A program made the position numbers and the translations under genes. DNA of 64,000 nt, taken from assembly GCA_945872565.1 (NCBI GenBank), contig CAMBZN010000009.1, positions 1 through 64,000 on the forward strand. Direction: 5' to 3'. Positions 1 through 9,742 of this stretch are shown piece after piece. Numbering within the stretch: the stretch's first letter is position 1; every line of letters starts with the position of its first letter. Source of the DNA: Chlamydia trachomatis. Its GTDB lineage: Bacteria; Chlamydiota; Chlamydiia; Chlamydiales; 2-12-FULL-49-11. The notes beneath the pieces are model-generated. The model ran no database searches, was not told the origin of the DNA, and saw only the letters and a list, made by a program, of their open reading frames with translations.

Positions 1-3000
1 AGCTCCACATTATGAAAAGGAGAGATCATTTTATATGATCTTTCTAATAGATCCCTTGAACTTTTGATAGTTCCTAAATTGAAGGGGAGCGATTCTTCCT
101 CCACATGACCATTTGGATCAAATGTCAAATAGGTGTGTTGAAATACAAGGTGGCCATCAGGAGAAAAACGAGATATACTGCGCATATAACTACCATCATA
201 GTCATAATCGATGGTGCTATTATCTGGTAAAACCACTTGCCTTTTCCTACCAAAAGTATCATAGAACCAAGATGTCTTAAAACCTGTAACACCAGTCTCT
301 TGAGCAATTTCTCCAAACTTTGTATAAGAGCGCAGTAAAGATCTATTCTGAATGTGATCTTGCACTTCAGTAAGGTTCATCCCAGTATAAAAATATTCAT
401 AAGAAATGGTCCCATCAGAGCTTCTCATTGCTGTTATTTGATCAAGATCATTGTATTGATAATCAATACAATGACCATCGGGGAGAGTTTTCCTTAAAAG
501 ATGACCTTTAAGATCATACGTAAAGGAGGTGGTTTTTCCCCCTGACTCCACTTGCCTAATAAGACGATTCATGCAATCGTAGTCAAAAGTTACTTCGATT
601 TCATGATCCTCAGTACATTCTCTGATCACATTTCCTTCTTTATCAAAGAAGAATTTTTCTGAAAAAAGAAGACCTCCTGAAGCATCAAGTTTTTGTTTTT
701 GAATCAAACAAGAGAGCTCATCAAAATACTCCACCGTTTGATTTCCTAAAGGATCAATCTTTGTAGAGCAATGCTTGTCATATAGATACAAAGTCTCTTG
801 ATTTAAAGGATCCAAATGACGAATTAAGCGCCCTTCATCATCATAAAAAAAATGATCTTCGGCATCTCCGGAATTGGTGAACTTTATCGTTTTAGATTTT
901 CTCCCTTCTTCGTCATATACATAATGAATTGTTTGACAATCATTTATATGCGTGCAAACAACCCTCCCTTCAATATCAAAAATCTCTGTTGTGCTAATAT
1001 CTTCTTGTTGAGTTTTACTCAAATTGCCCATTTCATCGTAAAAAAACTCTTTTTTCCGCCCTTCAACATCCTCAGATATTTTCCTTCCAAATCGATCATG
1101 TTCATAAATAGTAACTAGACCACAAGAGTGAATAGCTCTTTTTAATACCATCCCCTCATACTCCCAAAATTCTTCCAAAAGCCCCTGCTTTTTGCTAAGG
1201 AGTCGATTTAAGATGTCGTATTTATAAAAAACTTTAGAGCCATCTTGATAAGTGCTCTCTTTAAGCTCCCCATTGATGGTATAGCTATGAAATATTTCCC
1301 CTCCATCAGGAAAAGCAATATGTATGGGTTTATTGAAAAGATTATAAGAAGTTTTAGTAATAAACCCTGTAGGAGAAATTTCCTTGACTACATTTCCACA
1401 GACATCGTACTCATAGGATCTTTCTACACCAAGTGGAAGTGTTTTTTTGATACATCTACCAAATATATCATAAGTATATTTGGTAGAGACCCCCTTATAA
1501 TCAATCTCCTCAACGATATTTCCTTTTTTATCATAAATATTACGGCTTACTCGCCCATTTATATCACAAGTAAGAGGCCTCCCACTTGTATCATATTCGA
1601 TAGTACTTTTTGGCGATCCAATAGTTTTTATATGTATAGGATTACCCCATTCATCATAGGTATATTCCTCCTTACCTCCAAGGGGAAAAGTTTTGCAAAT
1701 GACTCTACCCCCTGTATCATAGGCAAAAGTTATAGAGGCAAACTTTGTCCCTTCTTCAATCACTTGACGTGCATCATTATATTTATAATACATCGTCTCA
1801 AGACCGTTATCTATTTCTGTAACAAGCCCTGTTTTAGGATCTCTTGTGTAAATTACTTTACTCTCAATAAAACCATCAAAAGAATGTGTCTTTTTGATCA
1901 GATTATTTTCATCATACTGAGTATGTTCTTCAATTAATACTTTCTCGCCATCTTTGGTTCTTTTACATGTTACTAGATCAGTGCCTTTTAAATATTCATA
2001 CTGAAAGACTAAGCCTGTTTCTTCACGCTCTTCAATACATAGATGTTTCTCATTATAGGTGTACCATTTTGAATAACTTTGGTCCCCTTTAATAGTCTCT
2101 TTTACCATATTTTTATAACCATCAAATTGAAAGAGTTTTGAAAAAACAAGCTCTTCATCGCTATTATATAAGCTTTTTTCTACAAGATTCCCTCCTTCCC
2201 AAACAAACTTTTCATAAGAGTTGTCTGCGTATAAGATCTTATTTAACACGCCATTAGAATGGTAATACTTTGTCTCAACTCCGTTACAATCCCGCACAGT
2301 AGTGCACAAAGGGGTATAGATAAAGTCGCAGAGCTTTTCTCCATTTTTTGCAATAGATTGAATTTTGTAATCGGTTACAAAATTTGTTGCTGAGGAATAA
2401 GAGAGCTTGGTTTTTTTTACTGTGGGAAATTGGTATGTAACGTTAAGGACATTTTTATCCGACATAACAATATTTTCTACCCATAATTTTTCTGTTTTAG
2501 GATCCTTTACATAGGAAAATAAGGAAGTAGGGAATCCTTCTTTTTCCATTTTAATTAAGTGGCACCTATTCATCATTGCAAGCCCAGAGTAAAAGAGCTC
2601 TTTCCCATCGCTTCCAAGAGCTTTGATTTTAAACTGCGGATAATCCCGAGTTTGAAATAAATTGATGCTTGAAAATGCATTTGTAACAGTTAAAAATTTT
2701 TCTCCAAGATAAGTGTACTTTGTTACATGCCCAGAGGAAGAAATTTCTTCTTCTAAGACATATTCAGATCCAATCCCCTTTTTCACCCCAAAAAACCGGC
2801 CGATCCTGCCTGACAAAGGCTTAGTCATTTTGTATCTTCTTTTTCCCCCATCAGCTAAATATAAAACAGCAGCCTTGTTTTTTCTATCAATATCCAATCT
2901 ATTGTTGAGGGGATTTTCCCGATAATTCATTGCTTGTGATTTTTGGTTTTCTTCTCCTTCCGGGTGCATTTCTAAAATATGACGATTAGATTTTTTAAAA

Positions 3001-3302
3001 ACGTAGTTGATTAAACTGCCGTCTGATTCCATAATTTTTGCTCCAGGGCAATCTTCATCTACATAAATGTGTGTATGAGAGAAAAAATTCCATCCTTCAG
3101 TGAAATTCCATTTTGGATGCCCTTCTCTAGTTGTATATGCTGAGTTGTAGCTTCTACAAATTGAAAGGGGGATGCCCCCATTTACTTTGTGGTCTTCAAA
3201 ACTAAGCTGAAGCTTTCCAGAAATTACATTCACATGATTCACAATTTCTGATGAGAAAAGATTACTACAAAGAATAAAGACTATTAGATAAAATCTTTTC
3301 AT
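1..3302 (-). CDS. RHS/YD-repeat secreted protein, partial (C-terminus lies beyond the window start)
   Basis: Manual reverse-strand translation from ATG at 3302 (MKRFYLIVFILCSNLFSSEIVNHVNVISGKLQLSFEDHKVNGGIPLSICRSYNSAY...) stays open to position 1. It has many YD-type repeats (YTYDEWGNPIHI, IEYDTSGRPLTCDINGRV, YTYDIFGRCIKKTLPLG, YEYDVCGNVVKEI, FFYDDEGRLIRHLDPLNQETLYLYD, WFYDTFGRKRQV). Signal-peptide-like N-terminus. Not in the supplied ORF track, presumably because it has no stop inside the window. Confidence 0.9.
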   Translation of the reverse strand, partial: MKRFYLIVFILCSNLFSSEIVNHVNVISGKLQLSFEDHKVNGGIPLSICRSYNSAYTTREGHPKWNFTEGWNFFSHTHIYVDEDCPGAKIMESDGSLINYVFKKSNRHILEMHPEGEENQKSQAMNYRENPLNNRLDIDRKNKAAVLYLADGGKRRYKMTKPLSGRIGRFFGVKKGIGSEYVLEEEISSSGHVTKYTYLGEKFLTVTNAFSSINLFQTRDYPQFKIKALGSDGKELFYSGLAMMNRCHLIKMEKEGFPTSLFSYVKDPKTEKLWVENIVMSDKNVLNVTYQFPTVKKTKLSYSSATNFVTDYKIQSIAKNGEKLCDFIYTPLCTTVRDCNGVETKYYHSNGVLNKILYADNSYEKFVWEGGNLVEKSLYNSDEELVFSKLFQFDGYKNMVKETIKGDQSYSKWYTYNEKHLCIEEREETGLVFQYEYLKGTDLVTCKRTKDGEKVLIEEHTQYDENNLIKKTHSFDGFIESKVIYTRDPKTGLVTEIDNGLETMYYKYNDARQVIEEGTKFASITFAYDTGGRVICKTFPLGGKEEYTYDEWGNPIHIKTIGSPKSTIEYDTSGRPLTCDINGRVSRNIYDKKGNIVEEIDYKGVSTKYTYDIFGRCIKKTLPLGVERSYEYDVCGNVVKEISPTGFITKTSYNLFNKPIHIAFPDGGEIFHSYTINGELKESTYQDGSKVFYKYDILNRLLSKKQGLLEEFWEYEGMVLKRAIHSCGLVTIYEHDRFGRKISEDVEGRKKEFFYDEMGNLSKTQQEDISTTEIFDIEGRVVCTHINDCQTIHYVYDEEGRKSKTIKFTNSGDAEDHFFYDDEGRLIRHLDPLNQETLYLYDKHCSTKIDPLGNQTVEYFDELSCLIQKQKLDASGGLLFSEKFFFDKEGNVIRECTEDHEIEVTFDYDCMNRLIRQVESGGKTTSFTYDLKGHLLRKTLPDGHCIDYQYNDLDQITAMRSSDGTISYEYFYTGMNLTEVQDHIQNRSLLRSYTKFGEIAQETGVTGFKTSWFYDTFGRKRQVVLPDNSTIDYDYDGSYMRSISRFSPDGHLVFQHTYLTFDPNGHVEEESLPFNLGTIKSSRDLLERSYKMISPFHNVE

Positions 3303-3480
3303 AAACCTCAAACACTTTTTAAGATAAGTAAAAAGATTTTATAGATGTACAGATATTATTTGTCCAGAAATACTTCCGCCGATTGTAATTTGAAGTGCAC
3401 GTATTGAATTAAAAAAAAGAGGTAGAAATAAATAAAGCAATCAACCATGCTGTCTGCTTCTTTTAACAAAAGAGGATCTC

Positions 3481-4191
3481 TTGAAAATTGTTTGTATCAT
3501 TCCTGCAAGACTTGATTCCAATAGGTTCCCAAGAAAAATATTTGCAAAACTGAGCGGTAAAACCCTTCTCGAAAATGTCATAGAAAGCGCTAAAAAGGTA
3601 ACGCTTTTTGACCGGGTCATTGTGGCCGGGTGCAGCCAGGAAGTAGTAGATGTCGCTTTCGCCCATGGAGTTGAGGGCGTTCTTACCGATCCAATGATCC
3701 CTAATGGAACTATCAGAATCATTTCAGCCATAGAAAAACTGGCCATAAAGGGAGATATTTTTGTTAACTGGCAGGCAGATGAGCCGTTTATCACAGAGGA
3801 GTTGATAGAAACCTTACTTCAAGTAAATGATCATTCTGACGCATTCACTCTAAAGAAAAAAATTGACAAAGAGAGCGCCTCTGATCCTAATATCGTTAAA
3901 GTAGTTACTGATCTATCAGGCAAGGCTTTGTACTTTTCTCGCGCTCCCATCCCCTATCAAAGGGGGAAAGAGGCCGATTATTATAAACATATTGGATTAT
4001 ATGCTTTTACTTCCAGAGCTTTAGATATAATAAAAACTTTAAAACAAGCTCCTTTAGAGGAATGCGAAGTGCTTGAGCAACTCCGCTGGCTTGAACATGG
4101 AATGAATATTCAAGTTTCTTGTTCTCAATTGGATGTGATGGGCATTGATACTCAAGAGGATCTGGTGAAAGCAAATAATAGAACAGTTTAA
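3481..4191 (+). CDS. kdsB: 3-deoxy-manno-octulosonate cytidylyltransferase (CMP-KDO synthetase)
   Basis: N-terminal nucleotidyltransferase motif IIPARLDSNRFPRKIFAKLSGKTLLENV, then GVLTDPMIPNGTIRI, NWQADEPFI, YFSRAPIPYQRG, HIGLYAF and the C-terminal GIDTQEDL. Confidence 0.93.
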   Translation: MKIVCIIPARLDSNRFPRKIFAKLSGKTLLENVIESAKKVTLFDRVIVAGCSQEVVDVAFAHGVEGVLTDPMIPNGTIRIISAIEKLAIKGDIFVNWQADEPFITEELIETLLQVNDHSDAFTLKKKIDKESASDPNIVKVVTDLSGKALYFSRAPIPYQRGKEADYYKHIGLYAFTSRALDIIKTLKQAPLEECEVLEQLRWLEHGMNIQVSCSQLDVMGIDTQEDLVKANNRTV

Positions 4192-4319
4192 AGTGTATTG
4201 TTTTATTTCTTTTAACTCTTTAATCATGATATAATTTAATAAAAATCGATTTTATTTAGAATTTCATTCAATGCGTGCGCGTTCAATTACAATAGGCGCA
4301 TAAACAAAAGGGTGTTTTA

Positions 4320-5150
4320 ATGTTCGAAATAAGTAAAGAGTTTTGGGTGGCCTCCACTAGGGTGGACAAAAGTTTTGATCATCAAGGCAGTCCATATAAA
4401 GGTAGTATTGATCGCTCCAATTTAGGCAGAGATGAATATTTCTCGGCGGACAAATGCCTCAAATCTGAAAATAGCACTACCTATACCCGCAGAAAACTAA
4501 TCACTGGAACTCTTCCAGAAAGCAAGGAAGGACTTTTGGAAGAAAGCTTCGTTGCAGCGGTTTATACTTTTGAAGGGAGGCAGTATATATACGCTAAGGG
4601 GCGTACTAAAGACATTCCTTTAGAGTGGATAAAGTCGGTTGGTATGCTAATTGGAAACATCGTTTGGAATCTATTGATTAATTGTATTGGAATATTGGTT
4701 CTTAAATTGCTAGTTGTTTGCGGGGTTCGATTCGAATCAGAATTCGCCAAAGCAATTAATCGTATGTGGGATAGCGGAACACCCTGGAAGTCATTGATTG
4801 CGCTAGTTATACAAATTGTTATCAACCTACTTTCTATTATTTCTTTAGGTTTGTTCTCTACAGAATTGAATCGAGTATCAGGGTATGTAGAAATGAAAAC
4901 ATTAGGGGATGAGCGCTCAGAGCTTACTAGAGGCAAAAGATTTTACAATAAAAGCTATTTTGCAAGGTGCCAGCAGCCTTTTTTCAAGATTCTTGAAGGC
5001 AAGAAAATAGATCTAACGTTGAAAGATGAGTCGATGAATATCATTCCTATGATTTCACCTGATCAACGAAGAGATGCTGTAGGAGGGTTTCTGGTGTTCG
5101 ACAAATTCAAAGCCGTGCCTATTGAGTACACAAATTTTAAAAATGATTAG
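4320..5150 (+). CDS. Hypothetical membrane protein with two closely spaced hydrophobic segments (Inc-like topology)
   Basis: 276 aa ORF. Hydrophobic stretches IGNIVWNLLINCIGILVLKLLVVCGV and SLIALVIQIVINLLSIISLGLF in an otherwise hydrophilic protein. Confidence 0.6.
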   Translation: MFEISKEFWVASTRVDKSFDHQGSPYKGSIDRSNLGRDEYFSADKCLKSENSTTYTRRKLITGTLPESKEGLLEESFVAAVYTFEGRQYIYAKGRTKDIPLEWIKSVGMLIGNIVWNLLINCIGILVLKLLVVCGVRFESEFAKAINRMWDSGTPWKSLIALVIQIVINLLSIISLGLFSTELNRVSGYVEMKTLGDERSELTRGKRFYNKSYFARCQQPFFKILEGKKIDLTLKDESMNIIPMISPDQRRDAVGGFLVFDKFKAVPIEYTNFKND

Positions 5151-5214
5151 GCGATTTTAGAGTTGAGGGTTATCTATAGAACCTTTATAATGCTTATTAA
5201 CCAATGAGCATGCA

Positions 5215-6654
5215 ATGTCTACCGAAGAAATGTTAAATGAAAGGGCTGAGTATAAGTACGGATTCCGTACTGAAGTTGAGTCAGATGTTTTTCCCAAAGG
5301 ACTTTCTGAAGAGGTGATTCGAAAGATTTCTGAAATTAAGGAGGAACCCAAGTGGCTCTTACAGTTCCGTCTAAAAGCATATAAAAAATTTTTAGAAATG
5401 AAACCGCCCAGGTGGTCTAACACAACTTTCCCTGAGATTGATTTTCAAGATATCTCTTATTACTCAGCTCCAAAAAACAAACCCTCTCTTGCAAGCCTTG
5501 ATCAGGTAGATCCAGAAATTCTACGCACCTTTGAAAAATTAGGAATCCCTCTAGAGGAGCAAAAAAGACTATCAAATGTTGCAATGGATGTTATTTTTGA
5601 CTCTGTTTCTCTGGGAACAACATTTCATAAAGTGCTTGTTGATGCAGGTGTAGTCCTCTGCTCTATCTCTGAAGCTGTTAAAAAATATCCAGAATTAATA
5701 GAAAAATATTTAGGAAGTGTTGTGCCCATAGGGGATAATTACTATGCTGCGCTCAATTCTTGTGTATTTTCTGACGGTTCATTTGTTTATGTACCTGAAG
5801 GGGTTAGATGTCCAATTGAGCTCTCTACCTACTTTAGGATTAATGAAAAAGAAACAGGGCAATTTGAAAGGACATTGATCATTGCTGAAAAAGGCTCTTA
5901 CGTAAGCTACCTTGAGGGGTGTACAGCCCCTGCATATGATAAGAACCAATTGCATGCAGCAGTTGTAGAGCTTTTTGTAGAGGATCATGCGGAAATTAAA
6001 TATTCGACAGTGCAAAACTGGTATAGCGGAGACCCAAAAACTGGAAAAGGGGGAATTTATAACTTTGTTACAAAAAGGGGTCGCTGCAAGGGGTTTAAGT
6101 CCAAAATTTCATGGGCTCAAGTAGAGGCAGGGGCGGCAATCACTTGGAAATACCCTGGATGTATTTTGGAAGGGGATGAATCTGTTGGAGAATTCTATTC
6201 TGTTGCTCTAACAACTGGTTTTATGCAAGCAGACACTGGGACAAAAATGGTCCATAAAGGGAAAAATACCTCTTCTACCATTATTTCTAAAGGAATCTCT
6301 GCCGACTGCTCACATAATAGTTATCGAGGGCTAGTTCATGTCTCAAAAGGTGCAAAAAACGCTAGAAACTATACCCAATGCGACTCTATGCTTGTGGGTA
6401 ATAGCTGCAGTGCAAATACATTCCCCTATATTGAAGTACATAATCCTTCAGCAAGCATAGAACACGAAGCTTCTACATCAAAGATGAACGAGGAACAACT
6501 CTTTTACTTAGAATCAAGGGGGATAACAAGAGAAAATGCAATCAATATGGTTGTAAATGGATTTTGCAAAGATGTGATTGCAAAATTACCGTTAGAATTT
6601 GCTGTTGAGGCGGAAAAACTATTAACATTAAAGCTCGAACACTCAGTAGGATAA
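5215..6654 (+). CDS. sufB: Fe-S cluster assembly protein SufB
   Basis: 479 aa. Characteristic SufB stretches ([63 protein letters not shown]) and followed by sufC, sufD and sufS. Confidence 0.97.
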   Translation: MSTEEMLNERAEYKYGFRTEVESDVFPKGLSEEVIRKISEIKEEPKWLLQFRLKAYKKFLEMKPPRWSNTTFPEIDFQDISYYSAPKNKPSLASLDQVDPEILRTFEKLGIPLEEQKRLSNVAMDVIFDSVSLGTTFHKVLVDAGVVLCSISEAVKKYPELIEKYLGSVVPIGDNYYAALNSCVFSDGSFVYVPEGVRCPIELSTYFRINEKETGQFERTLIIAEKGSYVSYLEGCTAPAYDKNQLHAAVVELFVEDHAEIKYSTVQNWYSGDPKTGKGGIYNFVTKRGRCKGFKSKISWAQVEAGAAITWKYPGCILEGDESVGEFYSVALTTGFMQADTGTKMVHKGKNTSSTIISKGISADCSHNSYRGLVHVSKGAKNARNYTQCDSMLVGNSCSANTFPYIEVHNPSASIEHEASTSKMNEEQLFYLESRGITRENAINMVVNGFCKDVIAKLPLEFAVEAEKLLTLKLEHSVG

Positions 6655-6657
6655 ACT

Positions 6658-7377
6658 ATGCTAGAACTAAAAAATATAAAGGCCAGTGCCTCCGATATCG
6701 AAATTTTAAATGATCTCTCCTTGAAGCTTGAAGCTGGGAAAGTCTATGCGATTATGGGCCCTAATGGAGCGGGAAAATCAACTCTCTCCAAAGCAATATC
6801 TGGCCACCCCTCCTATGAAGTTACTGGATCAATTCTATTTGAAGGAGAAGATATTTCAGAACTTGGCCCCGATGAGAGGGCAAAAAAGGGGTTGTTTGTA
6901 AGTTTTCAGTATCCCATTGAAATCCCAGGACTGACCTTTATTGATTTTTTACATGCAGCCTATACCGCTCAAACGGGAGAAATAGACAGGGGGACATTTA
7001 GAAAAAAGGTAGAGAGGGTTGCTGAAGAAATGGAGGTGGATTTTGCTTTTTTAGACAGAGGCTTAAATGAGGGGTGCTCTGGTGGAGAGAAGAAAAAAAA
7101 CGAAATTTTACAGATGAAAGTATTAAACCCCAAATGTGTGATCCTTGATGAAACAGATTCAGGGCTGGATATTGATGCATTAAAAGTAGTGGCAGATGGG
7201 GTCAACTCTTTTAAAGGGCAGGGAAATTGCGTTCTAATGATTACACATTATCAAAGGCTGCTTGATTACATTCAACCTGATGTTGTCTTTGTAATGAAAG
7301 GGGGAAAAATTGTAAAAACCGGCGATAAACATTTGGCTTTAGAGTTAGAAGCAAAGGGGTATAGTCAATGTTTTTAG
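6658..7377 (+). CDS. sufC: Fe-S cluster assembly ATPase SufC
   Basis: Walker A GPNGAGKST, SGGEKKKNEILQM signature, VILDETDSGLDIDAL Walker B. Confidence 0.97.
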   Translation: MLELKNIKASASDIEILNDLSLKLEAGKVYAIMGPNGAGKSTLSKAISGHPSYEVTGSILFEGEDISELGPDERAKKGLFVSFQYPIEIPGLTFIDFLHAAYTAQTGEIDRGTFRKKVERVAEEMEVDFAFLDRGLNEGCSGGEKKKNEILQMKVLNPKCVILDETDSGLDIDALKVVADGVNSFKGQGNCVLMITHYQRLLDYIQPDVVFVMKGGKIVKTGDKHLALELEAKGYSQCF

Positions 7378-8513
7378 AGCTCCTTGAAGATTTTCCCCAA
7401 AAGTTGGATGGTTTAGATTTCCAACGGCAAGCGCGTGAAAAGGCTTTGAAGGTGGGATTTCCTACAAAAAAGACCGAAAAATATAAATATTTTCCTGTTC
7501 AAAACTTGAGTAACGGCTCGTTTACCTATTCTATGGAGGGGATGGAATGCTCTGTTCAGGCAGAAGGGGTAGAGGTGCTGCCGCTTTCTCTGGCGCTTGA
7601 AAAATATGGCCTAGTTGTCCGAAATCGATTTGAAAAAATGCTTGCAAAAGAGGAGAGTTTTTTCGCCTTACTCAATAAGGGTTGCAGCAATGAGCCTCTT
7701 TGTCTGTTTGTCAATCAATCCACCAGTTTGATCACAATCAAGCATAGGTTTGAAAATAGCGGGCGATTATTTTGCCAGGGGCTTCAGATTTTTGTGGCAA
7801 AAGGGGTAGAAACCTCTTTTCACCATGCCATCGAAGTGAAGGGAACAGGAAATTGCATCAATTGTTCTGTAGACGTTGCAGTAGAAAAAAATGCAAGGGT
7901 GATATTTTATCAAACCACTTCATCCGACGCGGATAATACATTTCTTCTAGATACAAAGGTCACAGTCAAAGCAAACGGCTCGTTCTCCCATAAAAGTGCA
8001 GCAGCTGGATCAGACTTATTTAGAAATGAAATTTTTGCATACCTGTTAGAAAAGGGGGCAAATTGTGACTTGCTTGGATTTTGGAATGGATCAGCTCGAG
8101 CAAACATCTCAACCCTTGCCCATATTTCGCACATGGCAGAAAACACCACTTCAAGACAGCACTACCAGGGGGCAAGTGATCAAAAAGCAAGGGCAAGTTT
8201 TGAGGGTCAAATTTATGTAGATAAAGTTGCTCAAAAGACAGATAGTTACCAGCTTTCTAAACATCTTCTCATCGGAGAAGATTCTAAAGGCTTTTCTAAA
8301 CCAAACCTAGAGGTCTTTGCCGATGATGTAAAAGCATCCCATGGTGCGACAGTTTCTATGTTGGATGAGGAGTCGCTATTTTATTTAACCTCCCGAGGAA
8401 TCGCTAAACAAACAGCAGAAGCGCTATTAAAGCGGTCTTTTTTAACCTTTTTTCTCGATGAAATTAAAGAAGAAGGGGTGCATAAATCTTTTACGGGAAT
8501 GATAGAAGGATGA
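7368..8513 (+). CDS. sufD: Fe-S cluster assembly protein SufD
   Basis: Position in the suf operon. C-terminal SufB/D-type core (DDVKASHGATVSMLDEESLFYLTSRGI). Confidence 0.93.
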   Translation: MFLELLEDFPQKLDGLDFQRQAREKALKVGFPTKKTEKYKYFPVQNLSNGSFTYSMEGMECSVQAEGVEVLPLSLALEKYGLVVRNRFEKMLAKEESFFALLNKGCSNEPLCLFVNQSTSLITIKHRFENSGRLFCQGLQIFVAKGVETSFHHAIEVKGTGNCINCSVDVAVEKNARVIFYQTTSSDADNTFLLDTKVTVKANGSFSHKSAAAGSDLFRNEIFAYLLEKGANCDLLGFWNGSARANISTLAHISHMAENTTSRQHYQGASDQKARASFEGQIYVDKVAQKTDSYQLSKHLLIGEDSKGFSKPNLEVFADDVKASHGATVSMLDEESLFYLTSRGIAKQTAEALLKRSFLTFFLDEIKEEGVHKSFTGMIEG

Positions 8514-9688
8514 AAGAAAAATTTCCAATATTTACTAAAAAAACCGAGCTCATTTATCTTGATTCTGCCGCAACAACACATAAGCCAGCAATTGTTATTG
8601 ATGCCATCACAAAGTTTTATTCTGAAGAATATGCAACAGTCCATCGGGGCTTTTATGCAGATGCATTAGATGCAACAAACCGCCTAGAGGATGTGCGCAG
8701 CAAGGTGGCAAAATTCCTAACATGTGAGCCTTGTGAGGTGGTATTCACACATTCGGCTACTGAAAGTTTCAATTTAATTGCCTATTCTTATGGGGAAAAG
8801 GTCGTCAAAGAAGGAGATGAGGTGCTAGTTTCTATTGCAGAGCACCATTCTAATTATCTCCCTTGGAAATTGCTTTGCGATCGAAAAGGGGGGAAACTGA
8901 TTACCTTTACCGATCTAGAGGATTTTAAAGGAAAGCTTACACCAAAAACAAAAATTGTTGCAATCACCCATCAGTCAAATGTTCTGGGAATAATCAACCC
9001 CCTTAAAGAAATCACAGCTCTTGCTCATGAAGTTTCTGCGGTAGTAGTAGCTGACGGGGTGCAGATGGTTGCTCATGGGCATGTAAATGTAAAAGAATTA
9101 GATGTGGATTTTTATACTTTTTCAGCCCATAAAATGTATGGACCTACAGGGGTGGGAGTGCTTTTTGGCAAAGCGGCTCTGCTAGAGGCGATGGATCCAT
9201 TTCACGGAGGTGGGGGAATGGTAGAGAGGGTTGATGAGCAGATTACTTATCGAAAAATACCGCATAAATTCGAGGCAGGAACGCCTATGATTGCCTCTAT
9301 TTTAGGTCTTGGAGCAGCAATTGATTTTATCACAGACATCGGTTTTGAAAAGATTAAAGCACATGAAAGCGCCCTTTCATGTTCTCTTTATGACTCTTTA
9401 AATGGATTGGTAACGTTTGTTAATCCCGCCTGTCAAGGAGCTTCAATTGTTGCTTTTACGATGAAGGGGATGCATCCTCTTGATATTGGGACACTTTTAT
9501 CTTTAGATAATATTTCTGTAAGAGTGGGAAACATGTGCGCTCAGCCGTTATTGCAATGCTTAGGATTAGATTCAGTTGTTAGGGTAAGTCTTGGAATCTA
9601 CAATGATTCCTCTGATATTGAGGCCTTAATTTCGTCCCTTTTGTCAATAGACCTCTTTCGAGCAAAGCGAATTTCGAAAAAAGTCTAA
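8510..9688 (+). CDS. sufS: Cysteine desulfurase SufS
   Basis: IYLDSAATTHKP, AEHHSNYLPW, PLP lysine motif FSAHKMYGPTGVGVLFG, catalytic Cys region RVGNMCAQPLL. Confidence 0.95.
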   Translation: MKEKFPIFTKKTELIYLDSAATTHKPAIVIDAITKFYSEEYATVHRGFYADALDATNRLEDVRSKVAKFLTCEPCEVVFTHSATESFNLIAYSYGEKVVKEGDEVLVSIAEHHSNYLPWKLLCDRKGGKLITFTDLEDFKGKLTPKTKIVAITHQSNVLGIINPLKEITALAHEVSAVVVADGVQMVAHGHVNVKELDVDFYTFSAHKMYGPTGVGVLFGKAALLEAMDPFHGGGGMVERVDEQITYRKIPHKFEAGTPMIASILGLGAAIDFITDIGFEKIKAHESALSCSLYDSLNGLVTFVNPACQGASIVAFTMKGMHPLDIGTLLSLDNISVRVGNMCAQPLLQCLGLDSVVRVSLGIYNDSSDIEALISSLLSIDLFRAKRISKKV

Positions 9689-9693
9689 TAAAA

Positions 9694-9721
9694 AAAGCCC
9701 TGTAATTTCTTACAGAGCTTT
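9694..9721. terminator. Bidirectional stem-loop terminator between convergent sufS and the downstream OMP gene
   Basis: aaagcCctgtaa-tttc-ttacagAgcttt inverted repeat between convergent genes. Confidence 0.7.
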
Positions 9722-9742
9722 GGACAAGTTCTTATTTTTATC

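Noticed and set aside
125-316. Minus-strand ORF of 63 aa
   Set aside because: Overlaps the RHS frame on the same strand in a different phase. The RHS frame shows clear repeat coding structure.
852-2925. Plus-strand ORFs (852..1118, 1245..1937, 2713..2925) as coding genes
   Set aside because: They lie antisense to the continuous minus-strand RHS/YD-repeat frame and their products look like mirror-frame artefacts (Cys/Phe/Ile-rich, no domain).
3441-3794. Minus ORFs 3441..3794 and 3463..3666
   Set aside because: Antisense to kdsB, which has strong family motifs.
4720-4740. tRNA T-loop-like string ggggttcgattcgaatcag
   Set aside because: No flanking cloverleaf; it lies inside the coding frame of 4320..5150.
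4562-5423. Minus ORFs 4562..4936 and 5157..5423
   Set aside because: Antisense to better-supported plus-strand genes.
8510-9688. SufS as a degenerate desulfurase
   Set aside because: PLP lysine motif SAHK and the C-terminal Cys region are intact, unlike the NifS-like gene at 37213.
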